A DNA stretch of 64,000 nucleotides from Streptomyces subrutilus (lineage in GTDB: Bacteria; Actinomycetota; Actinomycetes; Streptomycetales; Streptomycetaceae): contig NZ_CP023701.1 of NCBI RefSeq assembly GCF_008704535.1, positions 3,846,501 through 3,910,500 of the forward strand, given 5' to 3'. Both the position numbers and the translations under genes were made by a program. Under the pieces are notes generated by a model. The model had not been told where the DNA came from and made no database searches. It saw only the letters and a list, made by a program, of their open reading frames with translations. Shown here piece after piece: positions 49,131-58,190 of this stretch. How positions within the stretch are numbered: the first letter of the stretch is position 1; each line of letters starts with the position of its first letter.

Positions 49131-51794
49131 ATGAGCGAGCACCGCCGCAAACCGCCGCAGCCCCAGGGTGGTGGACGTGCCTCGGCCCGCCGTGGCGCCC
49201 AGCAGCCGCCGGCACGGGCCGCCGGGGCGAGACGTGACGTCCCCGCCGCCTCACACAGCGGTCCCTACGCAGAGCAGCCCGCCCCGGGCGGCCGTGCGGA
49301 GGCCCGCAGGGCTGCCCAGAGAGGCGCCGCGGGGCGTGGGAAGGGCGCCGGGAAGGCCGGCCGCGGCACGGGCCGGCCGGACAAGCGGCTCATCAACTAC
49401 CCGCGGTCCGACCGGGACGGCTGGAAGCGCTTCGTGCCGTCCTGGAAGTTCGTCAGCGGCACCTGTGTGGGGTTCTTCGCGATCATCGTGGCCGGCGCCG
49501 GCATCGGCATCGCGATGGTGAACAAGCCCGACCCCAACAAGGCGGCCCAGGCGCAGAACAACGTCTTCCTCTGGGCGGACAACACCCAGATGGTCGCGAC
49601 CGGCGGTTCGATGAACCGGCAGATCGTCACCATCGGCGAGATCCCCCTGTCGATGCAGAACGCCGTGATCGCGGCGGAGAACCAGTCCTTCGAAACGGAC
49701 AAGGGCGTCGACCCGATGGGCATCGTCCGCGCCGTGTGGAACATGGCCAAGGGCGGCTCCACCCAGGGCGGCTCGACGATCACGCAGCAGTACGTGAAGA
49801 ACACCTACCTCGACTCCGACCAGACGCTCAAGCGGAAGGTCACCGAGCTCTTCATCTCGATCAAGCTCGGTGTCTCGGAGGAGAAGGACACGGTCCTCGC
49901 GGGCTACCTGAACACGGCGTACTACGGCCGCGACGCTTACGGCATCCAGGCCGCGGCCCGCGCCTACTTCGGCAAGGACGCCAAGGAGCTCAACCCCTCC
50001 GAATGCGCGTTCCTGGCCTCCATGCTCAAGGGCCCGAACCTGTACAACCCGGACGGCGGCATCGGCACCGCGGCCACCCCCGAGCTGAACGAGCAGCGGG
50101 CCCGCAAGCGCTGGGCCTGGGTCCTGGACCGCGAGGTCGAGGTCGGCCGGATGACGAAGGAGGACCGGGCCAAGTACAAGGACTCCGACTTCCCCGCCCG
50201 CGTCGAGTCCGAACAGGCCCGGGGCATGTCCGGTCAGATCGGGTACCTGGTCGAGACGGCCAAGCAGTACGTGATGAAGACCAAGAACATCAGCGCCGAG
50301 CAGATGGCCCTGGGCGGCTACCGGATCAGGACCACCTTCCAGAAGCCGAGGGTGGACGCGCTGGTCAAAGCGGTGGAGGACACCCGCGACAACTTCCTCG
50401 ACGAGAAGAAGCGCCCCGAACTGGACACCTTCGTCCAGTTCGGCGCCGCGTCCGTCGACGTGAAGACCGGCGCGATCGTGGCCCTGTACGGCGGTCCGGG
50501 CTGGGACAAGAAGTACTTCAGCAACAACGCCAACACCATCGGTGTCCCGGTCGGCTCGACCTGGAAGCCGTACGTCCTGGCGGCGGCGATGGAGTACGGC
50601 ACCCAGAACTCCAAGGGCCAGGGCATCTCGGTCGACAGCAAGTACATGGCCGACGACCTGACCGTGATCAAGAACCGCCAGGGCAAGCCGCTGCTCGACA
50701 ACGCGGGCAGGCCCTTCAAGCAGAAGAACGAGAGCCCGACGGCCTTCGGCTTCGTCACGCTCAACGAGGCGATGGAGAAGTCCATCAACGTCCCCTTCGC
50801 CCAGCTGGTCTTCGACGTCGGCCACACCAAGGTGCGCGAGGTGGCCAAGTCGACGGGCATCCTCGAAGACTCGATGGACAAGGCCGACAACGCCTCCTTC
50901 GCGCTCGGCACCTCGACCCCGAGCGCCATCCGCATGGCCGACTCCTACGCGACCTTCGCCGCCTCCGGCACGCACCGCGAGCCGTTCTCCGTGAGCGAGG
51001 TCGTGAAGGACGGGGAGCCGCTGACCGGCTTCGAGGCGCCCGCGGACCAGCGGGCCATGGACAGCGCCGTCGCCGACAACGTCACCAAGGTCCTGGAGAA
51101 CGTGGTCCAGAACGGCACCGGCACCAAGGTCAAGAAGCTGGGTCGGCCCGCCGCCGGCAAGACCGGCACCACCGACCAGAACAAGTCGGCCTGGTTCGTC
51201 GGCTACACCCCGGAGCTGTCCACCTCCGTGGCCCTGTTCCGCACCGACCCGAACTCGGCGGACAAGAAGCTGATCTCCATGAACGGCGTGGGCGGCACGG
51301 ACTCCATCCACGGTGGTGACATCCCCGCCGTGATCTGGACCGAGTACATGCGCGAGGCGCTCAAGGGCCTGCCGGAGAAGAAGTTCCCCGAGCCCGAGGA
51401 CATCGGCGTCGTCGCGGACTCCGCGGGCGCTCCGTCCCCCTCGCCCTCGCCTTCGCCCTCCCCCACCCCGAGCCCGACTCCCACCCCGACGACGCCCTCC
51501 CCCACCCCGAGCCCCACCCCCACCCCGTCCAACGGCGGCAAGCCCTCCTGCAAGCCGTGGGAGCTGTACTGCGACCCGAACACGGCCGGCGGCACGGGCA
51601 ACGGCGGCAACGGCAACGGAGGCAACGCCGGGAACGGGAACGGCGGCAACGGCAACGGGGGCAACGGGAACGGCGGGCTCATCGGCGGCGCCGACGGCGG
51701 CACCAGCTCGGGCACGTCACCGACGCCCACCGGCAAACCCGGCCGCCCCGGAGGCTCCACCGCGGGATGGCCCCCGGGCCGCCCCGAGGAGTGA
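49131..51794 (+). CDS. ponA: Bifunctional class A penicillin-binding protein
   Basis: 887 aa. Basic disordered cytosolic N-terminus (about 1-100), membrane helix (about 108-130), glycosyltransferase GT51 domain (about 160-330; catalytic Glu183 in AAENQSF, GGSTITQQ, KVTELFISIKLG), transpeptidase (about 420-740; Ser476-x-x-Lys479 in GSTWKP, SIN 551-553, KTG 677-679), then a Ser/Pro/Thr stalk and a Gly/Asn repeat tail (about 770-860). Builds and cross-links peptidoglycan; corresponds to PonA1 (Rv0050). Divergent from padR, with a 273-bp gap, and likely co-transcribed no further because a terminator follows. Confidence 0.96.
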   Translation: MSEHRRKPPQPQGGGRASARRGAQQPPARAAGARRDVPAASHSGPYAEQPAPGGRAEARRAAQRGAAGRGKGAGKAGRGTGRPDKRLINYPRSDRDGWKRFVPSWKFVSGTCVGFFAIIVAGAGIGIAMVNKPDPNKAAQAQNNVFLWADNTQMVATGGSMNRQIVTIGEIPLSMQNAVIAAENQSFETDKGVDPMGIVRAVWNMAKGGSTQGGSTITQQYVKNTYLDSDQTLKRKVTELFISIKLGVSEEKDTVLAGYLNTAYYGRDAYGIQAAARAYFGKDAKELNPSECAFLASMLKGPNLYNPDGGIGTAATPELNEQRARKRWAWVLDREVEVGRMTKEDRAKYKDSDFPARVESEQARGMSGQIGYLVETAKQYVMKTKNISAEQMALGGYRIRTTFQKPRVDALVKAVEDTRDNFLDEKKRPELDTFVQFGAASVDVKTGAIVALYGGPGWDKKYFSNNANTIGVPVGSTWKPYVLAAAMEYGTQNSKGQGISVDSKYMADDLTVIKNRQGKPLLDNAGRPFKQKNESPTAFGFVTLNEAMEKSINVPFAQLVFDVGHTKVREVAKSTGILEDSMDKADNASFALGTSTPSAIRMADSYATFAASGTHREPFSVSEVVKDGEPLTGFEAPADQRAMDSAVADNVTKVLENVVQNGTGTKVKKLGRPAAGKTGTTDQNKSAWFVGYTPELSTSVALFRTDPNSADKKLISMNGVGGTDSIHGGDIPAVIWTEYMREALKGLPEKKFPEPEDIGVVADSAGAPSPSPSPSPSPTPSPTPTPTTPSPTPSPTPTPSNGGKPSCKPWELYCDPNTAGGTGNGGNGNGGNAGNGNGGNGNGGNGNGGLIGGADGGTSSGTSPTPTGKPGRPGGSTAGWPPGRPEE

Positions 51795-51813
51795 TCCACC
51801 CGCGGCACCGCGT

Positions 51814-51850
51814 GGGGAAGGCCGTCGCACCCGTTGCGGCGGCCTTCCCC
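51814..51850 (+). terminator. Terminator after the class A PBP gene
   Basis: GGGGAAGGCC (51814-51823) pairs with GGCCTTCCCC (51841-51850), with an additional inner CGCxxxxxGCG stem. Confidence 0.75.
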
Positions 51851-51881
51851 CGTGTCCGGCCCCGTACGGCAGGATGAGCGC

Positions 51882-53342
51882 ATGACGAAGGTGCAAGAGG
51901 ACCTCCCCGTGCTGCCCACCCAGCAGGACGAGGTCGCCGCTGCCGGCAGCGAGTTCCTGGGCGGGCCGCTGGGCCGCCATGCCCGGCTCGGGGGCCAGTG
52001 GCTGGGACCGGTCCGCGTCGTGGTCCTCGTCGCGATCGGCATGTTCGCCCTGGGCATGGTGCAGAAGCTGCCCTGCTACGACTGGGCGTGGTTCCGGGGG
52101 GCGGGCTCGCAGTACACCCACGCCTGCTACTCCGACATCCCGCACCTCTACGCGGTCCGCGGGTTCGCCGACAACCTGACCCCCTACTTCGACCGGCTCC
52201 CCGGCGACATGGAGTACCTGGAGTACCCCGTGCTCACCGGGCTCTTCATGGAGATCGCCTCCTGGCTGACCCCGGGCAGCGGCACCATGCAGCACCGCGA
52301 GCAGATGTACTGGATGGTCAACGCGGGCATGCTGATGGCCTGCACCGCCGTCATCGCCGTGTGCGTGGCCCGCACCCACCGGCGCCGGCCCTGGGACGCC
52401 CTGCTGTTCGCCCTCGCACCGGCCTTCGCGCTCACCGCGACGATCAACTGGGACCTGCTGGCCATCGCCCTGACCGCGGCCGGGATGCTCATGTGGTCCC
52501 GCGGCCGGGCGGTGCTCTTCGGCGTCTTCATCGGTCTGGCCACCGCCGCCAAGCTCTACCCCGCGCTCTTGCTCGGGGCACTGTTCGTGCTGTGCTGGCG
52601 GGCCGGAAAATGGCGTGAATTCGGCTACGCCGCCCTCGGTGCGGCAGGGGCCTGGCTCCTCGTCAACCTGCCCGTCATGCTCTTCGCCTGGGACGGCTGG
52701 ACGAAGTTCTACACCTTCAGCCAGGAGCGGCCCATCGACTTCGGCTCCGTGTGGCTGCTGATCTCCCAGCGCTCGGGCAACCCCCTCGACGGGGCGAACA
52801 CCTACGCGACCGGGCTGACGCTGCTGCTGTGCGGGGCGATCGGGCTGCTGGCGCTGACCGCGCCCCGCCGCCCGCGCTTCGCCCAGCTCGCGTTCCTGGT
52901 CGTCGCCGTGTTCATCCTGACCAACAAGGTCTACTCGCCGCAGTACGTGCTGTGGCTGATCCCGCTCGCCGCGCTGGCCCGGCCGCGCTGGCGCGACTTC
53001 CTGATCTGGCAGGCCGGCGAGGTCGTCTACTTCTTCGGGATCTGGTTCTACCTCGCCTACACGAGCAGCGGCGAGAAGCACCAGGGCCTGCCCGTGGAGG
53101 GCTACCAGCTGGCGATCGCGGCGCACCTGCTGGCCACGCTCTACCTGTGCGCGGTCGTCGTGCGCGACATCCTGCTGCCCGAGCGGGACGTCGTACGCCT
53201 GGACGGCTCGGACGATCCCTCCGGCGGGGTCCTGGACGGGGCCGAGGACGTGTTCGTCCTCTCGGACGCGGCGAGGGCGCCGCGGTACGCGGCGCCCTCG
53301 GAGGGACAGCGGGTCGACTGGGGCGCGGGCCCCGGGGACTGA
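51882..53342 (+). CDS. GT87-like polyprenol-phosphate-mannose-dependent glycosyltransferase, integral membrane
   Basis: 486 aa from ATG 51882, with an in-frame extension upstream that I rejected as it runs into the terminator. About ten membrane helices between residues 35 and 440 and a basic-acidic C-terminal tail (about 440-486). Topology and short conserved motifs (FADNLTPYFDRLPGDMEYLEYPVLTG, ATINWDLLAIALTAAGM, KVYSPQYVLWLIPLAAL) fit GT87 (PimE-type) enzymes using polyprenyl-phosphate mannose. Equivalent in position to Rv0051. Acceptor glycan unknown: candidates are lipoglycan or cell-wall polymers. Confidence 0.82.
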   Translation: MTKVQEDLPVLPTQQDEVAAAGSEFLGGPLGRHARLGGQWLGPVRVVVLVAIGMFALGMVQKLPCYDWAWFRGAGSQYTHACYSDIPHLYAVRGFADNLTPYFDRLPGDMEYLEYPVLTGLFMEIASWLTPGSGTMQHREQMYWMVNAGMLMACTAVIAVCVARTHRRRPWDALLFALAPAFALTATINWDLLAIALTAAGMLMWSRGRAVLFGVFIGLATAAKLYPALLLGALFVLCWRAGKWREFGYAALGAAGAWLLVNLPVMLFAWDGWTKFYTFSQERPIDFGSVWLLISQRSGNPLDGANTYATGLTLLLCGAIGLLALTAPRRPRFAQLAFLVVAVFILTNKVYSPQYVLWLIPLAALARPRWRDFLIWQAGEVVYFFGIWFYLAYTSSGEKHQGLPVEGYQLAIAAHLLATLYLCAVVVRDILLPERDVVRLDGSDDPSGGVLDGAEDVFVLSDAARAPRYAAPSEGQRVDWGAGPGD

Positions 53343-53395
53343 CCGCGCCGGGCCCTGTCCGGGCCCCGGCACGGTGCGGGCTCAGGTGTCCAGGC

Positions 53396-54427
53396 TCAGG
53401 TGTCCAGCGCGCGGTCGAACTGCGTCGTGGTGTGGCGCAGGTGCGCCACCAGCTCGTCGCCGACCTTGGGCTCGGTGGCGTCCGCCGGCACGAACAGGAT
53501 CGACACCTGCATGTGCGGGGGCTCCGCGAACCAGCGCTGCTTGCCCGCCCACACGAACGGCGAGAGGTTGCGGTTGACCGTGGCCAGGCCCGCGCGGGCG
53601 ACGCCCTTGGCACGCGGCATCACGCCGTGCAGGGCCTTGGGGGCCTCCAGGCCCACCCCGTGCGAGGTGCCGCCGGCCACCACGACCAGCCAGCCGTCGG
53701 AGGCGGCCTTCTGCTGCCGGTAGCCGAACCGGTCGCCCTTGGCGACGCGCGTGACGTCGAGGACCGCGCCGCGGTACTCGGTCGCCTCGTGGTCGCCCAG
53801 CCACAGCCGCGTGCCGATGCGGGCCCGGAAGCGGGTCTGCGGGAACTGCTGCTGGAGCCGGGCCAGGTCCTCGGCCCGCAGGTGGCTGACGAACATGGTG
53901 TGCAGGGGCAGTCGGGCGGCGCGCAGCCGGTCCATCCAGCCGATGACCTCCTCGACCGCGTCCGAGCCGTCGGGGCGGTCCAGCGGCAGGTGCAGGGCGA
54001 AGCCCTCCAGCCGGACGTCCTCGATCGCCGCGTGCAGCTGGCCGAGGTCCTGCTCGGAGATGCCGTGCCGGCGCATCGAACTCATGCACTCGATGACCAC
54101 CCGGGCGCCCACGAGGCCGCGCACCCCGTCCAGCGAGGACACCGAGCGGATGACCCGGTCGGGGAGCGGCACCGGGTCCTCGCCCCGCCGGAAGGGGGTG
54201 AGGACGAGCAGGTCGCCGCCGAACCAGTCCTTGATGCTGGCGGCCTCGTACGTCGTCCCGACGGCCAGTACGTCGGCGCCCATCCGGGTCGCCTCCTCGC
54301 ACAGCCGCTCGTGGCCGAAGCCGTAGCCGTTGCCCTTGCAGACCGGGATCATCCCGGGGAACTGGTCCTGGATCTGCTTCTGGTGCGCACGCCAGCGCGC
54401 GGTGTCGACGTAGAGCGTGAGCGCCAT
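53396..54427 (-). CDS. Alanine racemase-like PLP protein with degenerate C-terminal domain
   Basis: 343 aa from ATG 54427. N-terminal PLP-barrel of the alanine-racemase fold, with the PLP Lys31 in PVCKGNGYGFG and later MSSMRRHG and FVSHLRA segments. The C-terminal domain, where alanine racemases carry a catalytic Tyr in GYADG, here reads VVVAGGTSHGVG, without a Tyr. So Lys31 is kept but the second acid/base residue is missing: the protein may not be a racemase. It lies 83 bp from femX in the same direction, suggesting a cell-wall amino-acid role (inference). Confidence 0.8.
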   Translation of the reverse strand: MALTLYVDTARWRAHQKQIQDQFPGMIPVCKGNGYGFGHERLCEEATRMGADVLAVGTTYEAASIKDWFGGDLLVLTPFRRGEDPVPLPDRVIRSVSSLDGVRGLVGARVVIECMSSMRRHGISEQDLGQLHAAIEDVRLEGFALHLPLDRPDGSDAVEEVIGWMDRLRAARLPLHTMFVSHLRAEDLARLQQQFPQTRFRARIGTRLWLGDHEATEYRGAVLDVTRVAKGDRFGYRQQKAASDGWLVVVAGGTSHGVGLEAPKALHGVMPRAKGVARAGLATVNRNLSPFVWAGKQRWFAEPPHMQVSILFVPADATEPKVGDELVAHLRHTTTQFDRALDT

Positions 54428-54474
54428 GCCCGTCCGGAGCCTCTCTTGAGGAGCTGCGTGGTGCAGCGGTGCGT

Positions 54475-54506
54475 GGGGTGGTGGGGTGGGTGGATGGGGG
54501 TGGGGG
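54475..54506 (+). other. G-run cluster, potential G-quadruplex
   Basis: Four runs of at least four G within 32 bases (54475-54478, 54483-54486, 54496-54500, 54502-54506) plus shorter runs, in the femX-alr-like gap. The G-rich strand is the template for both neighbouring minus-strand genes. Confidence 0.6.
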
Positions 54507-54510
54507 TGGA

Positions 54511-55629
54511 TCAGCGGCGCGACATGTAGAGGTCGAGCGCCTTGTGCAGCACCTTGTTGAGCGGGAAGTCCCACTCGCCGACGTACTCCACGGCCTCGCC
54601 GCCCGTGCCGACCTTGAACTGGATCAGGCCGAACAGGTGATCGTTCTCGTCCAGCGTGTCAGAGATTCCGCGCAGGTCGTAGACGCCGGCGCCCAGTGCG
54701 TACGCGTCGCGCAGCATGCGCCACTGCATCGCGTTCGAGGGCCGCACCTCGCGCTTGTGGTTGGCGGACGCGCCGTACGAGTACCAGACGTGCTGGCCGA
54801 CGGTGAGCATCGTGGCGGCGGCCAGCGGCTCCCCCTCGTGCGTCGCGATGTACAGCCGCATCCGGTTGGGGTCCTCGGCGTTGAGGGCCGTCCACTGGCG
54901 CTGGAAGTAGCTGAGCGGGCGCGGGCGGAACTTGTCGCGCTCGGCGGTGATCTCGTACAGGTGCTGCCAGGTCGGCAGGTCCTCGTAGCCGCCTTGGACG
55001 ACCTCGACGCCGGCCTTCTCGGCCTTCTTGATGTTGCGGCGCCACAGCTGGTTGAAGCCCTTGAGGACGTCGTCCAGCGAGCGGTTGGCCAGCGGGACCT
55101 GGAAGACGTACCGGGGCTGGACGTCGCCGAAGCCGGCGCCGCCGTCCTCCGCCTGCTGCCAGCCCATGCGGCGGAGCTTGTCGGAGACCTCGAAGGCGCG
55201 GGGCTCGATGACCGAGGCCTCCACGTCGCGCAGGCGCTTGACGTCGGGGTCCTGGATGCCGGCCTTGATGGCGGTCGAGTTCCAGCGGCGGATGACGACG
55301 GGCGGGCCCATCTTCACGGTGAAGGCGCCCTGCTGCTTGAGGTGCGCCAGCATCGGCTGGAGCCACTCCTCCAGGTTGGGGGCGTACCAGTTGATGACCG
55401 GGCCCTCGGGGAGGTACGCGAGATACCGCTTCACCTTGGGCAGCTGGCGGTACAAGACGAGGGCGGCGCCGACGAGTTCGCCGGAGCCGTCGAACCAACC
55501 GAGGTTCTCCGAACGCCACTCGTTCTTCACGTCGGCCCACGCCGGGACCTGGCAGTGGCTCGCCGAGGGCAGGCTCTGGAGGTAACCCAGATGCTGCTCT
55601 CGGCTGATGGTCCTCAGGGACAGGCTCAT
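54511..55629 (-). CDS. femX: FemX/FemAB-type peptidyltransferase
   Basis: 372 aa; transfers glycine (or another amino acid) from aminoacyl-tRNA to the lipid II stem peptide. Two GNAT-like halves are visible: VGAALVLYRQLP with YLPEGPVINWY, and a second one around YFQRQWTALNAEDPNRMRLYIATHEGEPLAAATMLTVG, with the FemX signature YSYGASANHKREVRPSNAMQW and GISDTLDENDHLFGLIQFKVGTGGEAVEYVGEWD. Streptomyces peptidoglycan has LL-diaminopimelate joined by one Gly, which FemX is known to add. Start GTG/ATG at 55629. Confidence 0.93.
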   Translation of the reverse strand: MSLSLRTISREQHLGYLQSLPSASHCQVPAWADVKNEWRSENLGWFDGSGELVGAALVLYRQLPKVKRYLAYLPEGPVINWYAPNLEEWLQPMLAHLKQQGAFTVKMGPPVVIRRWNSTAIKAGIQDPDVKRLRDVEASVIEPRAFEVSDKLRRMGWQQAEDGGAGFGDVQPRYVFQVPLANRSLDDVLKGFNQLWRRNIKKAEKAGVEVVQGGYEDLPTWQHLYEITAERDKFRPRPLSYFQRQWTALNAEDPNRMRLYIATHEGEPLAAATMLTVGQHVWYSYGASANHKREVRPSNAMQWRMLRDAYALGAGVYDLRGISDTLDENDHLFGLIQFKVGTGGEAVEYVGEWDFPLNKVLHKALDLYMSRR

Positions 55630-55770
55630 GCGGGGCGTCTCCTCCGGCGGCTTCGCTGGCTATGGCGCGAAGCCTACTGCGACAGGGGCGCGACCCTTCT
55701 GGGGGACGGGCCGGAGGCCCGCGCCGGACTGTGACCGGCCCGGGCCCCCGGGTGGGGCGGAGGTGCCCGG

Positions 55771-56085
55771 TCAGCCGGCCCAGCCGCCGAAGAGACCGCC
55801 GTGCGCCATGCCGAGGTAGAAGCCCACGGCCGAGGCGCCCAGCCCGATGATCAGTGCGAAGCGCTCGCGTGTCGTCACCGAGATGAACTGTCCGTACGCG
55901 CCGGTGAGGATCCCGATCAGCCCGGCCCACGAGCTGAGCAGGTGCAGGTTGTGGAAGAAGCCCGTGACGAACGCCACGGTGCCGAGGACCAGGGTGACCG
56001 CCATCAGGGTGTCCTGAAGCGGGTGGGGCTTGCCGTCGGTCGCGAGGAGCGAGATCGAGGACTGGGGTCGAATGGCCTGTGCCAT
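55771..56085 (-). CDS. Small integral membrane protein, unknown function
   Basis: 104 aa from ATG 56085 with a strong AGGAGG site. Short N-terminus (MAQAIRPQSSISLLATDGKPHPLQDTLM) then three hydrophobic helices (about 27-47, 50-70 and 78-98). No family I recognise. It is the only gene in the gap before rpsF, on the opposite strand. Confidence 0.68.
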   Translation of the reverse strand: MAQAIRPQSSISLLATDGKPHPLQDTLMAVTLVLGTVAFVTGFFHNLHLLSSWAGLIGILTGAYGQFISVTTRERFALIIGLGASAVGFYLGMAHGGLFGGWAG

Positions 56086-56201
56086 CGGAAGGCACCTCCT
56101 GGCTGAAGCAGAGCGGTGCGCGGGGCCGCCTCCGGCAGGAGCCGGGGGCATAGCACCGAGCACACCCGATGCATACAGATTGTGGCCCTCTGCTGCCGGA
56201 T

Positions 56202-56231
56202 TTCAACCGGAAGGAGTCGACGGGGTAGTCT
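56202..56231 (+). promoter_or_regulatory. Candidate rpsF operon promoter
   Basis: TTCAAC (56202-56207) and TAGTCT (56226-56231) with an 18-bp spacer, about 105 bp before the rpsF start. Moderate match to the main sigma consensus. Confidence 0.4.
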
Positions 56232-56336
56232 GTACGGTCTGCGCGGTGTCTGTTCTCGGACACCGTGCGGCACGCATCACGACCCTCCTGCCACGGAACG
56301 ACCGTGGCCGCTGAGTCCAAAGGAGGTGGGTTCCAC

Positions 56337-56627
56337 ATGCGTCACTACGAAGTGATGGTCATCCTCGACCCCGATCTCGAGGAGCGCGCTGTCTCCCCGC
56401 TGATCGAGAACTTCCTCTCCGTCGTCCGTGAGGGCAACGGAAAGGTCGAGAAGGTCGACACCTGGGGCCGTCGTCGTCTCGCTTACGAGATCAAGAAGAA
56501 GCCCGAGGGCATCTACTCGGTCATCGACCTCCAGGCCGAGCCTGCGGTCGTCAAGGAGCTTGACCGACAGATGAACCTGAACGAGTCGGTTCTCCGGACC
56601 AAGGTCCTTCGCCCCGAGACCCACTGA
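56337..56627 (+). CDS. rpsF: 30S ribosomal protein S6 (bS6)
   Basis: 96 aa from ATG 56337 with [34 protein letters not shown] and [45 protein letters not shown]. Normal length. First gene of the rpsF-ssb-rpsR-rplI operon, present in this order across bacteria. Confidence 0.98.
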   Translation: MRHYEVMVILDPDLEERAVSPLIENFLSVVREGNGKVEKVDTWGRRRLAYEIKKKPEGIYSVIDLQAEPAVVKELDRQMNLNESVLRTKVLRPETH

Positions 56628-56700
56628 ACTTCGGTTCAGCGGTAATCGGGACCGAGTAGCACAGCAGCCCAGCAGCACATCCCCGCCGAGAGGTTCATCC

Positions 56701-57297
56701 ATGGCAGGCGAGACCGTCATCACGGTCGTCGGCAATCTCGTCGACGACCCCGAGCTGCGCTTCACCCCCTCGGGTGCGGCGGTCGCGAAGTTCCGTGTCG
56801 CGTCCACTCCCCGCATCTTCGACAAGCAGACCAACGAGTGGAAGGACGGCGAAGGCCTGTTCCTGACCTGTTCGGTCTGGCGTCAGGCGGCCGAGAACGT
56901 CGCCGAGTCCCTTCAGCGGGGCATGCGCGTCATCGTGCAGGGCCGCCTGAAGCAGCGGTCGTACGAGGACCGCGAGGGTGTCAAGCGCACGGTCTACGAG
57001 CTGGACGTCGAGGAAGTCGGCCCCAGCCTGAAGACCGCCACGGCCAAGGTCGCCAAGACCACGGGTCGCGGCGGCCAGGGTGGATACGGCGGCGGCGGAC
57101 AGCAGCAGGGCGGCGGCGGTGGCAACTGGGGCGGAGCCCCCGGTGGCGCCGCTCCGCAGGGCGGCGGAGGCCCCTCCGACGACCCGTGGTCGTCCAGCGC
57201 GCCGGCCGGTGGCCAGCAGCAGGGCGGCGGCGGGGGCGGCTGGGGTGGAAACTCCGGCGGCTCCGGCGGTGGCTACTCGGACGAGCCGCCCTTCTAG
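56701..57297 (+). CDS. ssb: Single-stranded DNA-binding protein
   Basis: 198 aa. OB-fold (about 1-110, [24 protein letters not shown] ... [35 protein letters not shown]), a Gly/Gln-rich disordered linker (about 118-185) and the acidic C-terminal tip DEPPF that recruits partners. Replication SSB in the ribosomal operon; Streptomyces often has a second, sporulation-type SSB elsewhere. Starts at ATG 56701. Confidence 0.98.
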   Translation: MAGETVITVVGNLVDDPELRFTPSGAAVAKFRVASTPRIFDKQTNEWKDGEGLFLTCSVWRQAAENVAESLQRGMRVIVQGRLKQRSYEDREGVKRTVYELDVEEVGPSLKTATAKVAKTTGRGGQGGYGGGGQQQGGGGGNWGGAPGGAAPQGGGGPSDDPWSSSAPAGGQQQGGGGGGWGGNSGGSGGGYSDEPPF

Positions 57298-57340
57298 GGC
57301 AGCTCGAACCCCCACTTCTTGATCACACAGGAGAGACACC

Positions 57341-57577
57341 ATGGCGAAGCCGCCTGTGCGCAAGCCTAAGAAGAAGGTCTGCGCGTTCTGCAAGGACAAG
57401 ACCGCGTACGTGGACTACAAGGACACGAACATGCTGCGGAAGTTCATTTCCGACCGCGGCAAGATCCGTGCCCGCCGCGTCACCGGCAACTGCACGCAGC
57501 ACCAGCGTGACGTCGCCACGGCTGTGAAGAACAGCCGTGAGATGGCACTGCTGCCCTACACGTCCACCGCGCGATAA
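57341..57577 (+). CDS. rpsR: 30S ribosomal protein S18 (bS18)
   Basis: 78 aa. [74 protein letters not shown]. The CxxC and a further Cys/His pair mark the zinc-binding C+ form. A zinc-free paralogue exists in some actinobacteria but is not in this window. Confidence 0.98.
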   Translation: MAKPPVRKPKKKVCAFCKDKTAYVDYKDTNMLRKFISDRGKIRARRVTGNCTQHQRDVATAVKNSREMALLPYTSTAR

Positions 57578-57595
57578 GGAAAGGGTGACCGACTA

Positions 57596-58042
57596 ATGAA
57601 GATCATCCTGACCCACGAGGTTTCTGGCCTCGGTACCGCCGGCGATGTCGTCGACGTCAAGGACGGTTACGCTCGCAACTACCTGGTCCCGCGTGGTTTC
57701 GCGATCCGCTGGACCAAGGGTGGCGAGAAGGACGTGGCGCAGATCCGCCGCGCCCGCAAGATCCACGAGATCGCGACCATCGAGCAGGCCAACGAGTTCA
57801 AGGCCAAGCTTGAGGCCGTGAAGGTTCGCCTGGCCACCCGCGCGGGTGACGCCGGTCGTCTCTTCGGTTCCGTTACCCCGGCCGACATCGCCACGGCGAT
57901 CGAGTCCTCGGGTGGCCCGAAGGTCGACAAGCGCCGCGTCGAGCTGGGCTCGCCGATCAAGACCCTCGGTTCGTACCAGGTCTCCGTGCGTCTGCACGCC
58001 GACGTGGCCGCGAACGTGGGCGTCGAGGTCGTCGCCGCCTAA
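57596..58042 (+). CDS. rplI: 50S ribosomal protein L9 (bL9)
   Basis: 148 aa: N-terminal [34 protein letters not shown], long connecting helix ([12 protein letters not shown]), C-terminal [19 protein letters not shown] and [33 protein letters not shown]. Ends the ribosomal operon; a hairpin terminator follows. Confidence 0.98.
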   Translation: MKIILTHEVSGLGTAGDVVDVKDGYARNYLVPRGFAIRWTKGGEKDVAQIRRARKIHEIATIEQANEFKAKLEAVKVRLATRAGDAGRLFGSVTPADIATAIESSGGPKVDKRRVELGSPIKTLGSYQVSVRLHADVAANVGVEVVAA

Positions 58043-58053
58043 GGGCTGCAACA

Positions 58054-58087
58054 CGAAGGGCCGCACCCCACGGGGTGCGGCCCTTCG
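58054..58087. terminator. rplI / MATE convergent terminator
   Basis: 16-bp exact arms CGAAGGGCCGCACCCC (58054-58069) and its complement (58072-58087). Confidence 0.9.
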
Positions 58088-58115
58088 TCGTGTGCCGGGC
58101 CGGGCGGCGGCCGGT

Positions 58116-58129
58116 GTTTCACGTGAAAC
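58116..58129. promoter_or_regulatory. parS: parS site 8 (perfect)
   Basis: GTTTCACGTGAAAC, first of three in the rplI-MATE spacer. Confidence 0.95.
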
Positions 58130-58138
58130 CCGGCCGGT

Positions 58139-58152
58139 GTTTCACGTGAAAC
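58139..58152. promoter_or_regulatory. parS: parS site 9 (perfect)
   Basis: GTTTCACGTGAAAC, starts 23 bp after the start of site 8. Confidence 0.95.
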
Positions 58153-58176
58153 AGGGTGTGGACCGGGAGCCGCGAC

Positions 58177-58190
58177 GTTTCACGTGAAAC
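58177..58190. promoter_or_regulatory. parS: parS site 10 (perfect)
   Basis: GTTTCACGTGAAAC, starts 38 bp after the start of site 9; completes a triple cluster. Confidence 0.95.
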
